From the NCBI GenBank assembly GCA_900660155.1, contig CABFPE010000153.1, forward strand, positions 848,206-912,205: DNA of 64,000 bases. The letters are read 5' to 3'. A program made the translations under genes and the position numbers. Of the stretch, positions 33,407-44,400 are shown one piece after another. Below the pieces are notes generated by a model. It had not been told where the DNA came from. It ran no database searches and saw only the letters and a program-made list of their open reading frames with translations. Numbering within the stretch: the stretch's first letter is position 1; every line of letters begins with the position of its first letter. Origin of the DNA: Hofstenia miamia. Its lineage: Eukaryota; Xenacoelomorpha; Acoela; Hofsteniidae.

Positions 33407-34640
33407 TCATTGTTCATTAGCTTTGTTATAGTTTATGGACTTTGTCCTATAGTTTGATAAGTAGTTGAATCTTCTTCGTTTTAGTGAAATTTTTAATGAT
33501 TTTTTAAATTTATTGAAATTTCGTTCTTTAATATCTGGATGGAGTTTTTTCAATAAATCAATTGTAAAATTGGTAAATGATTTTTCAAAGACTTTCTTTT
33601 TAAATTTGATTTTGTGATAAGTCTTAGTTAGCTTGTGTATACTTTTCTGTAATTCTACTGAAGGTCTTTTCCAAAATAGCAAGAGGCAATTTAATTTTAA
33701 TAAGTATTCTAATGATTTGATATTATGTTTTTTTAATATTTTACTTTGATCGTCTTTACAACAGATTGTATTAATTTCCCAATTAAAAACTTTTTTAAGT
33801 TTTTTAAATATTTTCTTGGTAACATTGGTAAATAAAAAAGAAGAATATGAAAAATGTGACAGTATAAGAGATCTTAGTAATACAATCCTCCACTTCATTG
33901 GTAATATATGTTGAATCTTAGTTACCAATTTAAATCCATGGGCCATTTTCTTCATAGTTGCATTGATCTGATCTGTAAATTTAAGTTCATTGTCAATTTC
34001 AATACCAAGATATTTAATTTTCTTAGTTTCATAAATGATATTTTTTTCAACATATATTGATTCTAATGGTTCACTTTTTCCATTTTTATTCTTTATAATC
34101 ATAAATGTAGTTTTTTCAATATTTAATTTCATCATATTCTGTTCAAAAAATTTCTTTACTTAATTATATGTTCTTGTAAAATCTTTATTTTGGATGTATA
34201 TAATAGAGTATCATCTGCAAACTGAATGCATTTGCCTTCAATGTAGTTAGGAATATCATTTACATATAGATTGAATAATAGTGGTCCTAAAACTGATACT
34301 TGTGGCACTCCATCATTCTTATTGATAAAATGCATCTTGAGTGCTATAACCACTACAAAAACCAAATTGTTTTTTGAGAGAATATTTTCAAATTTGAATA
34401 TTTAATAATTTCTCAAGCAGTTTACTAAAAGGATGGATAATGCAAATAGGTCTAAAATTTTTTGCATTTAGAGGGTCACCTTTTTCAATTAGAGGACTTA
34501 TGTCAGATTTTTAGTTTTAGTAGTTACATTTAAAGCATAAGTCTGAATTTGTTATGAAGTTGTCAATTAGGTTGTTATTCTGAGTAGGACAGTCAGTATT
34601 CACAGTATATGGTGCAGAATTGATTTAATGATTTTTTTCA
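33407..34640 (-). pseudogene. Second dead APE-type LINE RT
   Basis: Reading down the minus strand: PLIEKGDP...NFRPICIIHPFSKLLEKLL (about 34400-34510), [14 protein letters not shown] (about 34320-34370), [19 protein letters not shown] (34320-34250), [13 protein letters not shown] (about 34220), LNIEKTTFMII (34130), KYLGIEIDNELKF (about 33990), and a long thumb/tail to 33407. The GVPQGSVLGP block has Val for Gly. Frameshifts near 34160 and 34370 and a stop upstream disable it. It is a different family from B. Confidence 0.7.
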
Positions 34641-34682
34641 AGATTATTAAAATGATAATAATTATATTTTGCTTAACCCTAA

Positions 34683-34880
34683 AAAACAGGCATATTATAT
34701 ATGTTGGAGAAGACTGATAAAGTAGTGAATCACCTATTGTAGATAAACAACCTGAAGACATATCCTAGTTCAAAGAAGTTCCAGCAGACGCAAGTGGAGG
34801 CATTAGAAAGGGCAAGTAAAAAGTGCAGGTTGGAGCTTAGATTTGGAAGTTGTGCAGTAGTAAAAATAATCAAAAGCAAG
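34683..34880 (+). pseudogene. Decayed R2/Dong-type LINE fragment (RT palm)
   Basis: Collinear with 3645-3838 of the better copy: 'agtgaatcacctnttgtag', 'gacctgaagacata', 'tagttcaaagaag', 'caagtggaggcattag'. The YMDD region is broken by stops. Confidence 0.65.
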
Positions 34881-35999
34881 TATACATTAGGATTATGACA
34901 TTTGAAATTTATTCTTGCCTATGGTTTTGTGATGTGAACTTTTTTCAAAAGCCTTTAAATATGGCAATATTTATGTTTCCTTTGCAAAAACCTCCCCATG
35001 CCATACTGCTTCAAAGTTGCTGCTGGACTTTATTAGATATGTTATGTTATTGAATTTGTTATTGCTATAATATACCAAAATATTTACAACTATGCACCAT
35101 TATATTTGCTTAGATCAGGGCTGCAAGCAGGTGCATCCAACCTTGCATTGACTAGGGTTGTGACACATTTTGATGGCTGTAGGTTGGGTTGGATCAGTCC
35201 ATATTCTTAAGGAATACTAATGGTGGTGTTGGATAAGACAAAAAATTTGTTGGAATTATCATGAATTAAGATCAATTTTATAATATGAGCTCATTGTTTA
35301 ACTTAAAAGGCATTATGGATTCCTCAAGAAATGAATATGCCTTGGTGTGGTCTACTTCACAACATCTTTTATTATCACTTCAATATATCAATTGAGGTTA
35401 ATAGCATCAAAAAATTTAGTTTGAGAAATGTAATGTCAAGTTTAAAACTTGTTTCTTTAGAAAAGATTCAAATTACTATGATTGGGTTAGGTAAGGATGA
35501 TTTGGAACAGATTTTGTAAACTTCTGTGTTTGGATTGGTTTGTTTTGGTTTTGCTGAAATTTGTAAAGGTTGAATGAGGCTTGGAGCCATAGTTTAAGTA
35601 TCTTAGCAAAATGTGAGTTAAACTTTTTATTAATCAACATTTTCTTTCTTATAAATTGATAATTGGTCTACAGATTGGGTATATAAATTAAATACATCTA
35701 AAGTATAAATTACAGCAATGCTAAAACCTAGTTTGAGTGACATTTATCCTATGAACAATCCTCATTCTAAACCTACAAAGGAGAAACATTGCACTAGAAG
35801 GTCCTCTACATTTTTTTATGAAGTTAATTATCATATAACTGAAATGCTCAATATAAAGTTTGTGTTATTGAAGGATTTGTAAATGAATTTTTTCAAATTT
35901 TTCAATTAGCACTATTGAAAAAATAAAAATCTATACTAGGGAGTTTCTTCAAGCTAAAAATACAAAGAAAGGTAATTTCAAGAGTTTTATACAAAAACT
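34881..35999. other. Sequence between two LINE fragments, no gene recognised
   Basis: About 1.1 kb separates two pieces that are nearly consecutive in the R2/Dong-type element. I see no transposon ends or coding signature in it. Confidence 0.35.
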
Positions 36000-36745
36000 C
36001 AACTGACTGTCATATGCCAAAAAATGTGAAAAGTTGTTAACCTTAGCATAACATATGGATCTGGCTTGAGTACCAGCAGTATGGAAAGGATTAAGGAGCT
36101 CAATGAAGAATAAAAGTACTTTGGAGTGCAAAATAGAAATACATTCCTGAGCATGAAGAAATGGTGCCATTCTAAGGAAAGAATGCAAGACAAGCATAAA
36201 GAAGGTACTATAGAGGTCATCAATGAATGGGCAGAAGAGCAACAATGCAATATATATGAGCTCTACCAGTATTGAGATACTTGGTAGGAATAGTAATGGG
36301 GATAATAATGAACTAAAGAATTTAAACAGACAACCCATTAGGTTACTACAAGCAGAGATCATTTAACTTAAAATATAGACTACACAGCAAGGTAAGGAAT
36401 GGTATTTGTGGAGGAAGCTGTAGAAGTAGGAGCACTAAGTCTAAAGGAATATGTGGCAAGGCAGTCTAAGAATTATTACTGGACATTGAGGAAGATACAA
36501 ACACACAATGAAAGAAAGAAGATATACCAGAGTTGGATAGAAAGAAAAAAAGAGAGAAAAGTAGGGGCAGAAAGGAAAGCATGATGAACACTGGAGCAGT
36601 ACAGGTAACTCTGACAAGGAATGCAGCAACAAATGGTGAAAGAAACCAAAACTGAAGAGGGAAACAGAAGCACTGATAATAGCAGCATCAGTGCAATCCA
36701 TCAAGACAAACACATAGACAAAAGAGCTCTGGTAAGTGATAATGG
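36000..36745 (+). pseudogene. Decayed R2/Dong-type LINE fragment (RT end and linker)
   Basis: Collinear with about 3790-4580 of the better copy: 'ggcttgagtaccagcagt', 'aagaaggtactatagaggtcatcaatgaatgggcagaa', 'taccagtattgagatacttggtaggaatag', 'ctaaaggaatatgtgg'. Many frameshifts and stops. It overlaps slightly with the end of the fragment at 34683-34880, so the two may be separate copies. Confidence 0.7.
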
Positions 36746-36759
36746 GAAGTAACAACAAA

Positions 36760-37647
36760 AAATGTGTGTTGAAAATTATATTATTAATACTAATTGTAAA
36801 TTATTATTATTTTTTATTACAGTAATTTGTAAACCATTATTTAAACTATTTTATATAATAAAAAATTCAACAAAACAACTTTCAAAAAAATTTATAAGAG
36901 ATCTGTCTCCAGCTCTTAACTTATATTTAGCCTGATCAATCTCTTCTTGCATCATGTAAAAAACCTTTGAAGTATAAAATTATTAATGAATTAAAATATA
37001 GTAATTTGTCATTGGTACCCCAAAAATTGAAAATAGTTTTGCCACTGATAAAGAACACTAAAAACAGATTTCAGAAAATTAGGATCAGGTAATTTATGTG
37101 CAAACTATGCATTGTGATTGATTAGCATATATCTAATCTTATTACATTTTATTTACTTAGTTACCTTTTCATATTTAAACCTTCTATCAATTATAGTTTA
37201 TTAGTTTCTACTGATTCACCTCAGGTTTGGGTGCTGGTATATTTAGCTATTATCTTTATTGTTGCATCATTTGTAAAGTGTTATATACATATTTAGTAGC
37301 TATGTCTTTCAACATACTTTTGTTTTAACAAAACTTGCTTTAATTATTTTGGATTACTTTAATTATTAAATTATGTCACATTCATTGAGACAGTAATGGA
37401 GCTCAGCTTCTGAGTGTTCTTAAAGGAAACTCAATTTTGCATAAGTTGTTAATTAAGAAGATTTATTACAAAATTTAGTTAACAAAAAGGCTAGAAATTG
37501 TGTCATCAAACTTTAATAGGGATCAACTGTTCTCCCCAACAGAAATTAACTTCTATCCTACTTAAAGTTAATTGCATTGTCTGTGTGAAATTTTTTTCTT
37601 CATATTCTCTAATTACATTATTTGTATATTACAGTTTAATATAATAA

Positions 37648-37682
<35 letters not shown>

Positions 37683-38619
37683 ATTTGTCAACTTGTAATT
37701 GGAAAATATTATTTTACAAAAATCTATTAAACATTGACTGATTATAATAGGATAAATTGGAGTGAATTATATGCTGTCTACATTTATTAGATTATTTGAA
37801 TACAAATCAATGTGTTTTACAAGGGTAAAAGCTACCATGTTAACCAACTATGCATTTCCAAATGCCTGGTGTAATTATCAAATGATATATACAATTAATA
37901 ATTTGCACTGGATACAGAGTGAAAAGAGGGTTTGCAATGAAAGTTTTTATCTCATTGCACCCCTAACTATGAAAGAATGAGACATATTTAGAAATTTTTA
38001 ACCAAAACAAATAGAACTAACTAAACCTGTGTAAGTAAGAAACAAGGAGTGGGCTTAATGATTTTCAACTAACAAAACTTGGCTCAAGACTAACACTTAA
38101 ACTGTAATGTCATATTTCCACAGAACTTAGCCAATGTTGAAGAACTAGGCTTGCAAAATGAAAATTGGTTTATGACTATTGCTGTGTCCTACCTCTCCTG
38201 CAAACTCAAGTCTAAATTGAGCATGTATTGTAGGTCAAAACCCCCTCATTAGATTAAAACAATGTTTGTTAGAAGACAAAGCCATCACATTATTTGGCCC
38301 ACAATGGTTTAAAATTCACAACAGCTTTACAGTGTATAAAACATATTCTTTTTCATTGTATTTGTGCTTGAATCAAACCTCAATACCAGCTGGAAATAAC
38401 ACAAATTTCCAATGTGTTATTGAGTTTGAATATGGCTTCCAGATTTCTGCTGAGGATACAAAAAAATGAGATTACAATGGCATGGAAGTTCCATTTTTTT
38501 GATAAAATAAAGAGGAGGCAAGTGCTAAAAATTCAAGAAGATCTAGTATGCACTGCCATAAAGTGATTTCCAGCTTCTGCTGATCCCATTTTCCCAAAAA
38601 TGAGCTGAATTCTTACAAT
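36760..38619. other. No gene recognised; contains a (TA)n array
   Basis: AT-rich, with a pure TA array at 37650-37679. Short open frames (for example 37762-37980) show no motif. Confidence 0.4.
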
Positions 38620-38624
38620 AGGAT

Positions 38625-38932
38625 GAAGCATTTCACCTAGACTCCAACCTAAAATGGGGATTTGAATCCTGGAAAGGGTGCAAAATATATATATTTGGGA
38701 ATATATAGGATATAATAGTATTCTGCTGACTATTCCTGAAAAAACAAAAAATATGTCACAATGGCTATTATAACATGTATCAAATTGAGTGTCATTTCAG
38801 TATTGTTTTATTGTGTACTGCTCATAGCCAACATGACATGACTCATGTACCAACAAGCCAAGGTTTTTGTCAAGAGATCTAGGGCGATTTGTACATTTAA
38901 TTGGGGGTAAGTTATTCCTCCCTAAAAGTTCT
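38625..38932 (+). repeat. Dispersed repeats D1 and D2, adjacent
   Basis: D1 (38634-38750) shares TCACCTAGACTCC, GGGGATTTGAATCCTG, ATATATTTGGG-AATAT and TATAATAGTATT with 58930-59045. D2 (38778-38932) shares GAGTGTCATT, CATGACATG, CCAACAAGCCAAGG, TTTGTCAAGAGATCTAG and a TTCTG end with 61668-61783. At 58.9-61.8 kb the two halves are 2.6 kb apart with a hAT-like transposase between them. GGATTTGAATCC resembles a Pol III B-box. Confidence 0.55.
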
Positions 38933-39339
38933 GAGTGAAAGACTGATTGGATGAATATTTTTTATGTACAATATTAAGCTAGTTCTTACTAAAACTAGAA
39001 TAGATAACAGTTATTTTTCAAAAAATTCAAACAACAAAGTAAGAACAAAGTATATTTCTGATAGTGTAGAAAATATATTATTTTGGGTACAAAATAAGGT
39101 GGGCTATCTATGATGTAATAAATTATGTGGGAATCATATTATCTCAGATTTCCTATGGACAATCATGATATTTAACTACAACAAAAATAAAATCATAATG
39201 GAAATTTCAGATGGTGCTGAAACCTATCAATATCCCAAAAGCTGAAAAACCACACATGATACAAAATTTTGATTGCAAATAGTTGCAATAGCAAAATCTG
39301 AAGGGGGAAGGATATTGCATACAGGATTTATGAGATGAG

Positions 39340-40125
39340 ATGAGACTGTTTTGAGACTCAAGACCAAATCCCAAGAATTTATGATTCAAGATGAGACTCA
39401 AGACCAGAAGTAAAGAATTTCAAAAAAATCAACTGAATTCAAGACTTTTTCAAACATATTTAAAGCTATATAATATTGATGTCTCAATTTTGTTTCAAAA
39501 ATTTAAATTAATTAAATTAAGTTGACTTTTTTGTATTAAAAATATTTCTTCAAAAACATTGGCTCAAAACAAGGATTATTTCACTGCAATTTTTTGAATT
39601 CTTTATGTCATTAACTGAAAAAACTAACAAATAAAATTCAAGACAAGATTTTAGACTTAAGCTTCTTCTCAGCCAAGACCAAGATTCAAAACTTTTTATG
39701 AATGACAAGACTCAAGACCAACTTTTCAAGGTCTTGTTAACCCTGATTGCATAATTATATTTCATTTGTGATTTACACTATATTAAATGTTGACACCAGG
39801 GTTTACAATAACTTGACAAAGTTGATCTCAAGTATCATCAGTCAAATAAAGTCTTACTTCTCAGTCTCAGCCCAGTATTTTTTAGTTGAGTTTGAGTTGC
39901 TTTGACTGAGTTTGAGTATTTATGTTTCAAGTTTGAGTTTGAGTATTTTTAATAGAAGATATTATACATCTTTAAATATGTTTGAAAAACTTTCTATTAG
40001 GTCTTGAATTCAGTTGATTTTTTCAAAATTAGTTACTTTTCATCTTAAATCTTGTCTTGAACTGCAAAGTCTCAAAATTTTCAAGTAAAACTCTCAAGTC
40101 TTGAAAAAATTTTGTCTTGAATACA
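39340..40125. repeat. Head-to-head inverted repeat (CAGGGTT-type ends)
   Basis: The arms share 'aatcaactgaattcaagac', 'tttttcaaacatatttaaag' and TATA-rich ends (39426-39474 versus 39961-40020 inverted). Weaker similarity extends outward through repeated CAAGAC/GTCTTG motifs. In the middle two ends face each other: CAAGGTCTTGTTAACCCTG (39728-39745) and CAGGGTTTACAATAACTTG (from 39797). This looks like two oppositely oriented copies of one CAG-ended element, 51 bp apart. Confidence 0.5.
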
Positions 40126-40280
40126 AATGAAAAATTAAAAGTTCAGAGAACATTATTCATTTTGAGTCATTTGATGTTAAATGTATGTTTATTATTAGCA
40201 TATCTGTTCTGCATAATTTTATTAAACTTTTATATATATTTTCAGAATTTTTATATAACTGAAAATTTGATATACCTTCA

Positions 40281-40289
40281 AAATATCTA
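40281..40289 (+). repeat. 9-bp target duplication, left (AAATATCTA)
   Basis: Identical to 41134-41142, directly outside the long inverted repeats. Confidence 0.8.
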
Positions 40290-40374
40290 GGTTGGTACTT
40301 TTTATCAACATACAAAATCTTGAAACCAACATAGGGAACCTTGAGATCGACATAGCAAATCGTTATGACAATAT

Positions 40375-40562
40375 TGTAGCATCGCTGGTAGTTGTTACTA
40401 TTTATTGGCCAGACTTCGCGCTTTTCTTGTTAGTGACTGGTAGTAATATTTGTACATATTGTAAATATTGTATATATAAAGCTGAAAGCATTTTTGTAAA
40501 TAGAAATAGTTTGAACTGTATTCTCTTTGAGTTCGCTAGAATCACACCCCAGTGATTCTACA
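40375..40562 (+). repeat. TRIM left LTR
   Basis: 188 bp, TG...CA. It contains a TATA-like TATATAAAGC around 40470-40480, the likely transcription start region. Confidence 0.85.
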
Positions 40563-40580
40563 TGGCGACCGTGACAGGAC
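40563..40580 (+). other. Primer-binding site, tRNA-Arg type
   Basis: TGGCGACCGTGACAGGAC is complementary to the 3' end of tRNA-Arg(UCG), which ends ...GTCCTGTCACGGTCG plus CCA. There is no spacer after the LTR. Confidence 0.75.
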
Positions 40581-40690
40581 CCTGATGTGATGCAGAACAT
40601 TCTAATGCCTCTCCGCAAGATTAACGCAATCGATAGGGGTCAGACAATCCTACGCCTTAGTTTTTGCATGTTTGAGTGAAGAGCTTTCGA

Positions 40691-40768
40691 ATGGACCCTT
40701 TTGGGCCAAATCCTCCGCCATTGGGCACACAAGAAAAGTCGCCGAGTCTGGCCTGGGGCGGCATGTAG
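40691..40768 (+). CDS. Short gag-start remnant in the TRIM
   Basis: An ATG opens 25 codons starting MDPFGPNPPPLGTQEK, in the position of a gag start. The frame ends at a TAG formed by the first bases of the right LTR (TGTAG). It looks like a gag N-terminus fused to the 3' end by internal deletion. Unlikely to be functional. Confidence 0.4.
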   Translation: MDPFGPNPPPLGTQEKSPSLAWGGM

Positions 40769-40907
40769 CATCGCTGGTAGTTGTTACTATTTATTGGCCA
40801 GACTTCGTGCTTTTCTTGTTAGTGACTGGTNAGCATTTTTGTAAATAGAAATAGTTTGAACTGTATTCTCTTTGAGTTCGCTAGAATCACACCCCAGTGA
40901 TTCTACA
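40764..40907 (+). repeat. TRIM right LTR, with about 45 bp missing at an N
   Basis: Identical to the left LTR except for one C/T difference near its start. The TATA-containing segment is replaced by a single N at 40831, so part was lost in assembly. Confidence 0.8.
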
Positions 40908-41133
40908 ATATGAACAAAAAATTTAGCATGAATGAGGTATACCCTAACAAAAACTCAGATAAATATTTTAATATAAATATGAGAAAATGTTAAATGACCC
41001 ATCTAATGTTATTAATCGTCATACCTCATTCATGCTAAATTTTTGTTCATATTGTCATAACGATTTGCTATGTCGATCTCAAGGTTCCCTATGTCGGTTT
41101 CAAGATTTCGTATGTTGATAAAAAGTACCAACC

Positions 41134-41142
41134 AAATATCTA
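41134..41142 (+). repeat. 9-bp target duplication, right (AAATATCTA)
   Basis: Matches 40281-40289. Confidence 0.8.
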
Positions 41143-41283
41143 CATTAAGACCAAAACACGTTCTTGTCAAATAGCTCAAATCTGTAATTTGATTCCAAAA
41201 ATAAATTCACAAAACATTTAATTGCTATTTTTAGCAAATTTGTTCTTCAATAAGTAGTTTTAGTAGTTTTCATAATTTAAAAA

Positions 41284-41431
41284 ATGTATGCTCAGTATAA
41301 TCCTACTTATGTACCTTATAATGGGCAAACAGGTCGGCGACGTTCTATTACTGAATCAACGTATACTTATCCTACTGAACAAGGAGTGCTGACGGAAAAA
41401 GTAACGAAGGAAAGTTTTGCTGAAACTCAAG
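41284..41431 (+). CDS. Synaptopodin-like gene, exon 1
   Basis: ATG in AAAATG context, residues 1-49, Tyr/Pro/Thr-rich. Ends CAAG|GTTTAT, phase 1. A TTTTTAG at 41228-41234 upstream could be a 5' UTR or trans-splice acceptor. Confidence 0.72.
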
Positions 41432-44400
41432 GTTTATTGCTCTATTTTGCGCGGTTTTTATCTTTTTTTAGGAAATATTGATGTTACTCGCTCATATATC
41501 CGCCGTTCATCCTTAGATTATGCAACAATGCAAAATAATCCATATTCACTTCGGCGTTATAATTCTAGAGTATAAGTTTACATAAGTTTTTTTATCTAAA
41601 CCTATTGCAGGACAAAGGTATTGATCAACAAAGGCAGTTTGGTAGTCAGACCTCGTTATCGTCGCAACCTGCTACCACTGGCAGTAGGCGACAACCTTTT
41701 CAAGTTTCTGTTTATACTACTTCTCGTCAGGTATTCAAAGTGGTACTAACTAGTAATTATTTGTTGATAGCGCAGACGTGGTGGTGGCCCAAAACCACAA
41801 GATCAATCAAGATTTCAAGCCCAACCTGCAGGTTTTGTAAACATGAACTACTTAACTGCATGTGGATTAAAATTAACGCTTAGTCATCATTTGACTGCTG
41901 CTACTAATTGAAGGTAGGAATTAATATTTTGAGTTATGCATCGATGCATAATGGCATATTATTCTTTAAGTTTTTATTTTCACTAATTGTAATATGATAT
42001 ATCATTTCATAGTTTGATTTCTCCAGGAAATAATTTAGTGAATATCCTTGCGTCATTGCTATTATAAAATTAAATTTTTTCTTCACACATTAATATTTCT
42101 TAATTGAGTAAATGTTTATTAATTTAAAGGTAATATTTATAATAATTTCTTTAGAAGTGAATATTGAGTTAGTCAGTCTTTCTCAGATGAGAATGTTTTT
42201 TGCTGTTAACTGGTTTCTTTTGCTGTTGCAACATGAAATTGTAATAAGATTCTTGAAAATATGCATTGATTAATCCCTTAACTCTAACCATTGCCTTTTA
42301 GTGATTTATGCACAAAAATTCCTAACAGTTGTACTTTCTATAAGCTATATATTTATATAGTAGTAACCGATAAGTATTGCCATTATTTGATAACAAATTT
42401 CAAGTATAGCAGTACTAACAAATATAATAATAACAATCATAAAGCGTTTATTTGAGAATATTCCTGAAAGTACATCTTGATCAATAAAACCATTGCATTC
42501 GTGTATTTTACGCAGTATTTCTGTGCTTAATCTTGTCTCAAAACACGTTCGTGACATCAATTTTCCTGCATTAGAAACAAATAATACTAAACAAAGCTGT
42601 ATGTGTGTCAGGATATGTAGAAATTGGGGAGAAATTGGAATGGCGCGATTATGGCTTAGCTGAAAAAGAGATGGATGACAGGTATATATCTTAAACGCAT
42701 CTGTAAACCTGAGCACGATAGTTCTAGAGCGTTTGATGTTTCGCAGAATACTGCCTGGCAATATCATCTATTGCAATTGTGTAAGCGATAACTTGCAACA
42801 ATGCTTAATTCGTGAAAAATATTAAAGCGAGTTTGAATCTGTTTGCAGCTTGTCGAAATGCATAACTTGTAACACATTCTGGCCATATTGGCACTAATGT
42901 ACATTACATTTAATTAGAAGATAAGGTGATGTAGCCGCTGTAACACCTTAGTGACATTTTTGGCGATACGTAAGATATTCTTTCTCCCAATCGACACATC
43001 AACGCTAAATTGAAAGGTTTCGTAAGAAACCCTCTTATACAAAATATTTGGCTTACATTCATTTCTTGCACTACAATTCTAGGCCTCATTTAGACAAGAC
43101 TTAAAAAAATTTTCATGGGATCATTCACCAATGTTGATCAAACTGTGACTACGATTCAAGTACTACGGATGTAAGTAAGCTCCTAGTAGACGGCAATTTT
43201 TTTCCATTTGAAAGTCAACGATGATCTTTAATATTCTTCGATAAACTCTTTGTGATTGTAATTATATTTGCTATTGTTTTATTTGGAATTTGTTATAAAG
43301 TATAACGGCAAAGTCTTATCGGTAAGTTAAATATATCAGAAATATAAAGCTAATTTGAAATGTTGAGAAATATTTTATAACTGTAGTTTTAAAATTATTT
43401 TTTATTGCTATTATTAATCATTGATGATAATGCCAAATATTTTCTTAAAAAGTTAAATTTCAAAATTGCCATAAAAATCTATAAGCTTCGACATTATGAA
43501 ACATGTAAAAATTAGTCCATAATACAATAATCAGTTGCTATTGTGCGGAAGTTCTTAATATCAATAGGTGAAAGATCATCATTCTACATTGATTCCAATA
43601 TTTACAATTAACCAAGCTTACGGGAAGAATAAAGTAATTACATTAACTTCATGCTGTTTATGAATTAACTTTTTAACATTTTGCATGAATTATTAATTGT
43701 AGCTAACTAACGGCAATATCAGGCTATTTTACATCATATTTTTCAATACACTATCATCTTAATAATTCTCTTAAGGCAAATGAAGTGACATTACATACTA
43801 TTTCTTTTGTTTTTACATTTAGTTTGATGTCAAATTTTTAAAAATCTAATTTCTTGTGCAATCATTGCATGGACCTCGGTTAACTGGACCAACAAATCAT
43901 TTTAACGGGATGTGAATTTGAGCATTTAAACCTTGCTACAACTAATTCTATGATCTAAGAATTTTTATCATTTACTGCAAATGTCTAAATTTAGCATCAA
44001 AATTATATAAATATAATTGTCTTCATATTTCATTTATTATTTTTATCAAATCCAATATGACTTTCCTCTTAACCTAACTTTATTTGTAGTGAATATTAAT
44101 GCATTATTTTAATTTTTCAAAATTTACATGATACATTGATATTTAGTTTTTCAAAGACCTCCGTCACGCTCCGAATCACGAAGATCAAGCGTAACATCCA
44201 TTGAATACACTCGTCCTCTGCATGTAACTCCAAGTTGGGAATCAAGTGCTCCAGTGCCTGATACAAGTATTCCTCTCCTATTATTATTTGTTTATAAGTT
44301 TTATATCTAACTGCCTTTAATTGAAAATTGGGTGTGCTTTTTAATCGCATCGCTTAACTACATAAATACCACAATTCAATTTATGCATGATAGTATTTCC

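Larger units (their letters stand above)
40375..40907 (+). mobile_element. TRIM: miniature LTR retrotransposon
   Basis: Two direct repeats beginning TGTAGCATCGCTGG and ending GTGATTCTACA (TG...CA) flank a 201-bp interior. The left LTR is 188 bp; the right is shortened by an assembly N. A primer-binding site starts immediately after the left LTR. A 4-bp duplication ATAT lies outside (40371-40374 and 40908-40911). The intact right arm of the host MITE shows the unoccupied sequence GACAATATGAAC, confirming the insertion and its duplication. Size and lack of pol fit a TRIM mobilised by a Gypsy-type relative. Confidence 0.85.
40290..41133. mobile_element. Mutator-like MITE with 113-bp TIRs, carrying a nested TRIM
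   Basis: The ends are long, nearly perfect inverted repeats. The left arm is 40290-40374 plus 40912-40940, and the right arm is 41021-41133; both start GGTTGGTACTTTTTATCAAC read inward. A perfect 9-bp duplication flanks it. Long TIRs with 9-bp duplications are typical of the Mutator superfamily. Without the nested insertion it is about 307 bp with an 80-bp centre and no ORF. It ends 150 bp upstream of the start codon of the synaptopodin-like gene. Confidence 0.78.

Noticed and set aside
38650-38665. B-box-like GGATTTGAATCC suggesting a tRNA or SINE
   Set aside because: No A-box or cloverleaf could be built around it in either copy; kept only as part of repeat D1.
41605-41883. 92-codon read-through frame over exon 3 and beyond
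   Set aside because: Uses a TTG start inside the acceptor and reads through an intron; the spliced model gives consistent phases instead.
44117-44350. 77-codon minus-strand frame (YQALEHLIPNLELHAEDEC...)
   Set aside because: Could be an exon, but splice sites are ambiguous and no family is recognised.
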